Origin: Fimbriiglobus sp.
Lineage (GTDB): Bacteria > Planctomycetota > Planctomycetia > Gemmatales > Gemmataceae
Direction: 5' to 3'
DNA: 37,814 nucleotides
Assembly: GCA_025459365.1 (NCBI GenBank)
Contig: JALOQR010000043.1
Span: 1-37,814 of the forward strand
This document shows, piece by piece, positions 22,070-28,515 of this stretch. The translations under genes and the position numbers were made by a program. Numbering within the stretch: position 1 is the stretch's first letter; each line of letters opens with the position of its first letter. Under the pieces are notes generated by a model. That model saw nothing but the letters and a program-made list of their open reading frames with translations, searched no databases and had not been told where the DNA came from.

Positions 22070-23332
22070 TCAAACCGCCGTATCCTGGCTCTTCAGGAGC
22101 GAGCGCAGTTGCCGATTCGATTCCTGGGCGTCAAGCGGTTTGGCCAGCAGCGGGATGCCGCTCATCCGGCGGAACACCGCCGACATGTACGGAGAGACAC
22201 GAGCCATTCCACATCGCACCACGTTTGGCCGGGTCTGCCCCCAGTTGGCCAGGAGGCGCCCGCCGGTAAGGCCGGGTTGTTCCAGATCGACCAGCAGTGC
22301 CCGGACTTGAGCCGCATGGCGGTCGAGTACTTCTTCCGCGTCGGTCGGCGTGGAGAACGACCACACCCGCCAGCCGAGTTGACGTAATGCCTGGCCCGCC
22401 CTGCGTCGGTGGTCGGGGTCGGGATCGATGACGACGACCAACGGTTGATCGCCGTTCTCATCCCCATCGCCACGGGCGTCATTCGCAGGGCCGGGGGGCA
22501 GCCCCGGAGTAGGTGTCACGGCAATCCCGCGGGCGGCGGCCAGTTCACGCCGCAAAGTTGTCAACGCATTGACGAGTGCCTCTGGGTCGGCCAGGCGAAC
22601 CGTCGCGATCTCCGGGGCATCGGGGCCGATCCCGACGGGGACACCACCCCCCTTGAGAGTCGCAATCATCCCCTCGGCATCGTTGGGGGCGTCCCCGAAA
22701 TAGACCGGTAAGGGCGATGGGTGCCGTGCCCGCTCGTGTTCCAGGATCGCCTCCACCGCGGTTCCCTTGTCCCACCCGCCGAACGGTGTCACCTCGATGG
22801 CCTCCGACACCACCCGAAAACGGACGCCGTCGAGCGCCGCGAGGCGGTTGCACACTTCCAACCGGAAGCAGACGGCGTTGAGCGGGAGTAACCCGCGGAA
22901 ATGAATCGCCAGGGCAGCAGGTTTTCGTTCGACCCAGGTGCCGGGGAACGATCGCAGGGGGTCGAGCAGGTGTTCGTGAACGGCGTTCAGTGTGTGCTCG
23001 AACTCGGCACACCCAGGGTAGCCCCGCCGATCGCCACGGAGGTCGATCTCCAACCCACCCGAACCGGCGAAGTAGAGATCCTCCAAGCCGACCCGCGACT
23101 TAACCTCGTCAAGCCCCCGCCCACTGAGCACCGCCGCCGACACATCGGGCAGGGAGGTCAGGCCCGCGAGCAGTTCACGGGTGGTGGCGGGCAGGAACGC
23201 CAGACTCGGGTGCCGGACGATAGGAGTGAGGGTGCCATCGTAGTCGAAGAGAAAGACCACGGGGCGGCCGTGCCGGTACTCGCGGACGAGTCCGTCTACC
23301 CACCCAGAGCTCGCACCGGAGTGGTACGTCAT
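22070..23332 (-). CDS. otsB: Trehalose-6-phosphate phosphatase fused to a receiver domain
   Basis: 420 residues. Residues about 20-270 are an OtsB-type HAD phosphatase, which converts trehalose-6-phosphate to trehalose: motif I 'FLFDYDGTLTP' with Asp30 and Asp32, 'AVLSGRGLDEVK', 'VTPFGGWDKGTAVEAIL' and 'VYFGDAPNDAEGM'. After a Gly/Pro/Asp-rich linker (about 271-297), residues 298-405 look like a response-regulator receiver: 'VVVIDPDPD' acidic pocket, 'ALLVDLEQPGLTGG' with phospho-acceptor candidate Asp349, and 'LLAKPLD' with Lys398. The conserved Thr/Ser position reads Cys374 ('VVRCGMA'). The start ATG overlaps the otsA stop by 4 nt, so the two are translationally coupled. OtsB is normally a stand-alone domain or fused to OtsA, so the receiver is the odd part. 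Confidence 0.85.
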   Translation of the reverse strand: MTYHSGASSGWVDGLVREYRHGRPVVFLFDYDGTLTPIVRHPSLAFLPATTRELLAGLTSLPDVSAAVLSGRGLDEVKSRVGLEDLYFAGSGGLEIDLRGDRRGYPGCAEFEHTLNAVHEHLLDPLRSFPGTWVERKPAALAIHFRGLLPLNAVCFRLEVCNRLAALDGVRFRVVSEAIEVTPFGGWDKGTAVEAILEHERARHPSPLPVYFGDAPNDAEGMIATLKGGGVPVGIGPDAPEIATVRLADPEALVNALTTLRRELAAARGIAVTPTPGLPPGPANDARGDGDENGDQPLVVVIDPDPDHRRRAGQALRQLGWRVWSFSTPTDAEEVLDRHAAQVRALLVDLEQPGLTGGRLLANWGQTRPNVVRCGMARVSPYMSAVFRRMSGIPLLAKPLDAQESNRQLRSLLKSQDTAV

Positions 23333-24912
23333 GCGATCCCCATCGACAGGCGGAGTGTATCGAGAGACTGATAACGAGCGAGCAACGCTCGTGCCTCATC
23401 CTCGGAAGGCGGGGTCATGCCGAGCGGTTCTGGGGTGGAGGTCGGCTCGACCATCCGGCCCACCTCGGACAACAGATGCCCCGCCCAGCGGAAGATGTTG
23501 TGTTCGTCCACCTGTTGCCGCATCTTCCGCATCCGCCGCCGTTGTTCGTCGGGCGGCATCGTGAGTGCTGCCAGCAACCCCTCGGCGGTCTGCCGGACAT
23601 CGAACGGGTTGACCAGCACAGCGTCGGTCAGTTCGCGGGCCGCCCCGGTGAACCGGGAGAGGACGAGCACGCCCTGTTCGTCGGTGCGGGCCGACACGAA
23701 CTCTTTGGCTACCAGATTCATGCCGTCGTGCAAGCTGCTGACCACGCATCCGGCTGCCATCCGGTAGAGCAGGAAGATGTCTTCTGGCCCGGTGTGTTCG
23801 TTCAGGAAGACCACCGGTTGCCAGTTCGGTGTCCCGTGTTCCCAGTTGATGCGTTCGGCCAGCGTTTGCACTTCATCGTTGAGGTCGCGGTACGCTGGCA
23901 AGTGAGTGCGGCTCGGTGCTCCCACCTGGAGAAAGTGGAATCGCCCCTTCCACTCCGGGTGTTGTTCGAGCAGATCGTTCACGGCAAGTAGGCGTTCGGG
24001 AATGCCCTTGGTGTAGTCGACGCGATCGACCCCCACCAAAAGGGTGCGATCGCCGAGGCGATGCCGTTTGCGAAGTTGTTTGGCCCGCTGCTCCCAGTCG
24101 TCGCTGAGGTATTTCTCGGCCAATCCCGGATCGACGCTGATCGGATGAGGGCGAACGCGCGTGGTCTGGCCGTTCCGCTCGACGGCGAAGCGTTCGCGGT
24201 CGATGCGGCACTCGAGGGTTCGATCGACAGTCTCGAGGAAGTTGTTGCAGTGGTACTGGATGTGGAACGACATCAGGTCGTTACCGAGCATCCCTTCGAG
24301 GAGTTCCGGCCCCCAGGGGCAAACGCGGAACGTCTCCGGGTTCGGCCACGGGATGTGCCAGAAGTGAGCGATCACCAAATCGGGGCGGGCTTGCTTGAGC
24401 AACCGTGGCAGGAGGGCGAAGTGATAATCCTGCACAAAGACAAGTGCCGGGCCGCCTTGCGCTTCCTCAAGGACGGCCGCGGCGAAGATCTCATTGACTT
24501 CCTGATACGCCTGCCAGTGGGCCGGGTCGAATGTCGGGCGAGCATACACCTGATGGCACAGCGGCCACAGCCCACCGTTGGCGAAACCGTAGTAGTACCC
24601 CTCTTCTTGTTCCTTGGTGAGCCATACACGACGAAGGGTGTAGCTCGGGTCGTCGGGCGGTACTCGGAGCCGGCCCCTGGCATCCACCGACTGAAGATCC
24701 GCGTCGCCCGACCCATGCGCGACCCAAGTGCCGCCGCACGCCCGCATGACTGGGTCGAGAGCGGTCGTCAACCCGCCGGCGGGCCGAATACACTCGACCT
24801 CCCCATCGCGGAAGCGATGGATGTACGGCTCGCGGTTGGCCACCACAATCAACTTGGCCCCGCCCAGGCGGGTACGGGCAACCGATTCCAACCGTTCCTG
24901 GCTCCATCCCAT
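23329..24912 (-). CDS. otsA: Trehalose-6-phosphate synthase (GT20)
   Basis: A 527-residue glycosyltransferase joining UDP-glucose (or another NDP-glucose) and glucose-6-phosphate. Family motifs are present in order: 'VVANREPY', 'GGLTTALDPVM', 'VQDYHFALLPRLL', 'HIPWPNPETFRVCPWG', 'VGVDRVDYTKGIPERLLA', and 'SSLHDGMNLVAKEFV'. The E. coli 'HDYH' has Gln in place of the first His. I chose ATG 24912 because GGGAGGGTGG lies just upstream and the residues before it do not fit. A C-terminal tail of about 40 residues is extra. First gene of a two-gene operon with the phosphatase-receiver fusion; a sigma-54 promoter match lies about 60-90 nt upstream. Confidence 0.95.
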   Translation of the reverse strand: MGWSQERLESVARTRLGGAKLIVVANREPYIHRFRDGEVECIRPAGGLTTALDPVMRACGGTWVAHGSGDADLQSVDARGRLRVPPDDPSYTLRRVWLTKEQEEGYYYGFANGGLWPLCHQVYARPTFDPAHWQAYQEVNEIFAAAVLEEAQGGPALVFVQDYHFALLPRLLKQARPDLVIAHFWHIPWPNPETFRVCPWGPELLEGMLGNDLMSFHIQYHCNNFLETVDRTLECRIDRERFAVERNGQTTRVRPHPISVDPGLAEKYLSDDWEQRAKQLRKRHRLGDRTLLVGVDRVDYTKGIPERLLAVNDLLEQHPEWKGRFHFLQVGAPSRTHLPAYRDLNDEVQTLAERINWEHGTPNWQPVVFLNEHTGPEDIFLLYRMAAGCVVSSLHDGMNLVAKEFVSARTDEQGVLVLSRFTGAARELTDAVLVNPFDVRQTAEGLLAALTMPPDEQRRRMRKMRQQVDEHNIFRWAGHLLSEVGRMVEPTSTPEPLGMTPPSEDEARALLARYQSLDTLRLSMGIA

Positions 24913-24982
24913 GAGTCCACCCTCCCGGAGTTTCCGGTGAATGCCCACGTCGGGTGGGGCACACGATTTGCGAGTTGGCTTT

Positions 24983-24999
24983 GGCAATGCCCATGCCAA
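24983..24999 (-). promoter_or_regulatory. Sigma-54 (-24/-12) promoter for otsA-otsB
   Basis: The minus strand reads TTGGCATGGGCATTGCC. Against TTGGCAC-G-N4-TTGC it keeps the invariant GG and GC exactly 10 nt apart and the flanking TGGCA and TTGC. The expected start of transcription is near 24972, giving a leader of about 60 nt before the otsA ATG. A sigma-54 activator gene lies 1.7 kb away, which supports the reading. Confidence 0.65.
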
Positions 25000-25155
25000 T
25001 CTCTCCCGCCGAGGTGCTCGTGGCCGTCCACAAGCTGCGACCGGACTAAAATTCCACTGGATTTCGACACCGGGGCGATTTCGAACCGATCATGCCCACG
25101 GCCGTGAAGGGTGTGCAGAAGGTATTGATCGGGCACGGTGAACAAGCACAACATC

Positions 25156-25172
25156 TGGACTGGCAGTGTCCA
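25156..25172. promoter_or_regulatory. Candidate activator-binding dyad (TGGAC-N7-GTCCA)
   Basis: A perfect 5-bp inverted repeat with 7-nt spacing, roughly 185 bp upstream of the predicted sigma-54 start of otsA. That is within the normal range for NtrC-type activator sites, and it is also 28 nt before the kinase start. Only one copy is present and 5-bp dyads arise by chance, so this is tentative. Confidence 0.3.
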
Positions 25173-25199
25173 CAAACTGTACTTGGGGGGTGATCTTCG

Positions 25200-26702
25200 A
25201 TGGCGCCACGACTGGTCGGTTTCATCACCGCCCCGGTGGCTCTTCTGGCAGTTCTTCTGCTGGTCGTTGCCATTGGCTCGGCGTGGTACGTCCGGAGCCT
25301 GCAACGGTCGGTCTCCGACCTGATGGCCATCAACGTGGAGAGTGTGCGGGCCGCCCAAGAATTGGAGATCAGCATTCGCGAAGTGCGAACTCAGTTCGAC
25401 CGCTATCTCATCACCCAGGACGAAGGACACCTCAGCCCGATTCCGCGGCTGCGGCAACGTACCGCCGACGCCCTGTCTGCGGCAGAGCGGGTCGCCACGA
25501 CCTCTGAGGAACAGGGGTTGATGAAGCGCACTCGCACTGGGTACGAGCACTTCTTCGGCGAATACGAACGAATCCTCCGCGAACGCGAGCAGTGGAAATA
25601 CCCGAAGATCATCGAGCTTTCGGATGCTGTGTTGCTGCGTGAGATCCTCGAACCGGCCCACGAATACCTGCGGTTAAACGAGGGCATGCTGGCCCGTTCC
25701 AGCGAGGCCAACCAGCAGTTGACCGACCGCATCACCTTTGGGCTGATCGCCCTGGGCCTGTGCGGAGCCGTTGGCGGGTTGCTCGGCGGGACAATCATCT
25801 CTGTGGCTGTTCGTCGGTCGATGCTCCGGGCCGAAGAGGGATTTCGTTCGGCCTCTGAGCAACTCGGTCAGGCCGTCCCTCGGTCGTCGTCTTCTCTGGA
25901 CCGCGGGCCGACCCCGATTGACCCGATCGAGCGAATGAAGTTGTCCGCCTCGGCGGTGATCAGTCGCTTGCGCCAGACCGAGCGAGACGCTCTGCGTGCA
26001 GAGCAATTGGCCTGGGTGGGTCAGATGGCCGCCGGCCTCGCACACGAGGTTCGCAACCCGCTCATGGCGATCAAGTTATTGGTGCAGGCCACGGTCGAAC
26101 GGCGGGGCGGTGGGGTCTTCCGACCCAGGGATCTGCAGGTATTGGAAGAGGAGATTGTCCGCCTGGAGCATATTGTCTCGGGGTTTCTCGACTTCGCCCG
26201 CCCGCCCCGCCCAGACCCACGGCCGGTGGATGTGGCTGAACTCGCCCGGCGGACGATCGATGCCGTGGCAGCCCGCGCCGAAATGCAGGCGGTGCGGATG
26301 CGTGTGGAAGCAGCGGTCGGGCCGACGGTGGTGTCGGCCGACCCGAATCAACTGCGCCAGATTCTGTTCAACCTCCTGTTCAACGCACTCGACGCCCAAC
26401 CCCAGGGAGGGCACGTGACGGTACGGGTGGGCCTTGATCCCACTCGGGCCGGCCGCTCAGACCTGATTCTGACAGTGGAAGACGGTGGTCCAGGCTTGCC
26501 GCCCGAACTGGGTGAGCGGGTGTTCGAGCCGTTTGTCAGCACCAAGGAGTCCGGGCTGGGGCTAGGCCTCTCCATCTGTCGGCGAATCGCGGAGTCTCAT
26601 GGTGGTGGGCTGTCGGTGGTCTCGACCGATCGCGGGGCAACCTTCACCCTTTACTTGCCAGTGACGCCGCCGACCGATCCTACCCCTGCCCTCTCTGCCT
26701 GA
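25200..26702 (+). CDS. Membrane sensor histidine kinase
   Basis: 500 residues. TM1 spans about residues 5-30, a mostly helical periplasmic region about 31-180 ('NVESVRAAQELEISIREVRT', 'EEQGLMKRTRTGYEHFFGEY') resembles four-helix-bundle sensor domains, and TM2 lies about 183-205. The cytoplasmic part has the H box 'VGQMAAGLAHEVRNPLMAIK' with His282, N box 'NLLFNALDAQPQGG', G1 'VEDGGPGLPPELGERVFEPF' and G2 'ESGLGLGLSICRRIAESHGG', i.e. a complete NtrB-like HK. The stop overlaps the ribosome site of the sigma-54 activator gene ten bases on. It is divergent from otsA. Signal unknown; osmotic or desiccation stress is a guess from the trehalose neighbours. Confidence 0.9.
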   Translation: MAPRLVGFITAPVALLAVLLLVVAIGSAWYVRSLQRSVSDLMAINVESVRAAQELEISIREVRTQFDRYLITQDEGHLSPIPRLRQRTADALSAAERVATTSEEQGLMKRTRTGYEHFFGEYERILREREQWKYPKIIELSDAVLLREILEPAHEYLRLNEGMLARSSEANQQLTDRITFGLIALGLCGAVGGLLGGTIISVAVRRSMLRAEEGFRSASEQLGQAVPRSSSSLDRGPTPIDPIERMKLSASAVISRLRQTERDALRAEQLAWVGQMAAGLAHEVRNPLMAIKLLVQATVERRGGGVFRPRDLQVLEEEIVRLEHIVSGFLDFARPPRPDPRPVDVAELARRTIDAVAARAEMQAVRMRVEAAVGPTVVSADPNQLRQILFNLLFNALDAQPQGGHVTVRVGLDPTRAGRSDLILTVEDGGPGLPPELGERVFEPFVSTKESGLGLGLSICRRIAESHGGGLSVVSTDRGATFTLYLPVTPPTDPTPALSA

Positions 26703-26712
26703 GGACGCCGGC

Positions 26713-28122
26713 GTGCCCACACTCCTCATCATCGACGACGAGCCAAACGTACTGTACTCACTCCGAGCTGGGCTGGAGTCGGACGAGGTGCGAGTGCTCA
26801 CGGCAAAGACCGCCCGGCAAGGACGGAGCGTGCTGGCGAACGAGCGGCCCGACGCGGTGATCGTCGATGTGCGGTTGCCGGATCAGTCGGGGTTGGAGTT
26901 GTTCGACCAGATCCACCAGGCCGATCCGCTCCTGCCGGTGATCGTGGTCACGGCATTTGCCACCACCGAAACGGCCATTGAAGCGATGAAACGGGGAGCG
27001 TTCGAGTACCTGCTCAAGCCCGTCGATCTGCATCACCTCCGAGAGGTGGTGAACAAGGCATTCTCCCTGCGGCGAATGCGCACGGTGCCCGCCGCGTTCG
27101 CCGACACCCCGGCGGACGGAGACGCCGACCGCATCATCGGGAATTCGCCGGCCATGCAGGAGGTGTACAAAACAATCGGCCGCTTCGCCCCGCAGGACGT
27201 GACGGTGCTCATCCTCGGAGAGAGCGGCACTGGTAAGGAACTTATTGCCCGAGCCCTGTTTCAGCACTCCAAGCGCGCCAATCGCTCGTTCCTGGCCATC
27301 AACTGCGCTGCCATCCCAGAGAGCTTGCTGGAGAGCGAGTTGTTCGGGCACGAGAAGGGGGCGTTCACCGGAGCCGACCGCCAGCGGGTTGGTAAGTTCG
27401 AGCAGGCGGACGGCGGCACCCTCTTTCTGGACGAAATCGGGGATATGTCGCCGGCCACCCAGGCGAAGGTGCTCCGAGCCCTCCAGGACCAGCAATTCGA
27501 ACGGGTCGGCGGGCGGGACACCATCCGCACCGATGTCCGGCTGATCGCCGCTACCAACCAGAATCTTGATGAATTGACGGCCGCCGGCCGTTTCCGCCAA
27601 GACTTGCTCTACCGACTGAACGGGGTGACCATCCGCCTGCCGCCGCTGCGGGATCGTAAGGAGGATCTCCCCGCGCTCGTCGATCACTTTCTCCGTCAGC
27701 AGGGGGCCAAACTCGGCAAGGCAGTCCATGCCATCGCCCCGGAGGCGATGACTCTGCTCGAACGACACGACTGGCCGGGGAACATTCGCGAGTTGGAGAA
27801 CATCCTTCGATACGGTGTGATCCAGGCAGTCTCGGGTGTGCTAACGGCAGACTGCCTGCCGGGTTCGCTCGTCGGCCGGGGCGAGCCAGTGCCGCGGGCC
27901 GGCACTGTGCTGCTGGCAGATGTGCGAGACATGGTTCGCACACTTCTCAAGGCCGGCACACCCGACCTCTACCGACAGATGATTCAGTCGGTCGATCGGG
28001 TACTGCTGGCGGAAGTGTTGGAGTACGTTCAGGGGAATCAGGTTCACGCCAGTGAACTGCTGGGGATCTCTCGCACCACGTTGCGTGCGAAACTGGCATC
28101 CCGCGAAGATGACGGACATTAA
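26713..28122 (+). CDS. NtrC-type sigma-54-dependent response regulator
   Basis: 469 residues starting at GTG 26713, with GAGGA overlapping the kinase stop. The receiver (1-118) has Asp8, Asp9, phospho-acceptor Asp52, Thr80 and Lys102. The AAA+ domain (about 140-370) has Walker A 'GESGTGKE', the sigma-54 loop 'GAFTGADR', Walker B 'GTLFLDEIGDM' and the 'RFRQDLLYRLNGVTIRLPPL' sensor region. A Fis-type helix-turn-helix ends the protein ('EVLEYVQGNQVHASELLGIS'). All residues for sigma-54 activation are present. It forms an operon with the kinase and is the obvious candidate to activate the sigma-54 promoter of otsA-otsB, though this is inference from position. Confidence 0.92.
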   Translation: MPTLLIIDDEPNVLYSLRAGLESDEVRVLTAKTARQGRSVLANERPDAVIVDVRLPDQSGLELFDQIHQADPLLPVIVVTAFATTETAIEAMKRGAFEYLLKPVDLHHLREVVNKAFSLRRMRTVPAAFADTPADGDADRIIGNSPAMQEVYKTIGRFAPQDVTVLILGESGTGKELIARALFQHSKRANRSFLAINCAAIPESLLESELFGHEKGAFTGADRQRVGKFEQADGGTLFLDEIGDMSPATQAKVLRALQDQQFERVGGRDTIRTDVRLIAATNQNLDELTAAGRFRQDLLYRLNGVTIRLPPLRDRKEDLPALVDHFLRQQGAKLGKAVHAIAPEAMTLLERHDWPGNIRELENILRYGVIQAVSGVLTADCLPGSLVGRGEPVPRAGTVLLADVRDMVRTLLKAGTPDLYRQMIQSVDRVLLAEVLEYVQGNQVHASELLGISRTTLRAKLASREDDGH

Positions 28123-28515
28123 CGACGGTGACGGGGCGGCGGTGACGTGCGGGCCTACTCCAAAGAGGTAGTTCGAACGACCCCGTTGGGGTCGAGGTCA
28201 TGGGGTGCCGCAATTCCCAGGGAGTCGCTCGCCTTCGGCTCGCTCGCCCTGGGCTGGGAGAACCACCCCTTCGGGGTGGGAGATGTCGTCAGTTGGAGTC
28301 CCGGCTTGAGCCGGTCTTCTCGAATCGGATGCCCGCAGGCAGTGGGGAGCCGCATGTGTGCCGACCCTCCATCGCAGGTTGGAGCCCCGGCATCGGCTGA
28401 AGCCGGGGCTCCAACCGAACCACTCCATCCGCCGGGAGTCCTCTTGCCTGCCCTTGCCCGACGACCGTAGCGAGCCGAGGTCCGTGAGACTCCTGTTGAG
28501 GCGAAAACCGACGGC
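28123..28515. repeat. Convergent intergenic region rich in palindromic repeats
   Basis: About 390 bases between the convergent ends of the activator and DUF1549/1553 genes, without coding character. It holds several hairpins: CGACCCCGTTGGGGTCG near 28180, a CCCAGGG/CCCTGGG pair enclosing inverted CTCG repeats near 28215-28255, CCACCCCTTCGGGGTGG near 28263, an imperfect GTTGGAGTCCCGGCTTGAGCCGG near 28292, and the better copy described next. The composition suggests a nest of dispersed repeats that also separates the two transcripts. Confidence 0.6.
28378..28415. repeat. 14-bp palindromic repeat (GTTGGAGCCCCGGC type)
   Basis: Arms 28378-28391 and 28402-28415 are perfect reverse complements with a 10-nt loop. 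The half-copy GTTGGAGTCCCGGC about 85 bp earlier shows that this is a repeat family and not only a terminator. Confidence 0.65.

Noticed and set aside
24975-24992. Second sigma-54 promoter on the plus strand toward the kinase
   Set aside because: TTGGC and GC are spaced correctly, but the -12 half is ATGC rather than TTGC and it lies over 200 nt from the kinase start.
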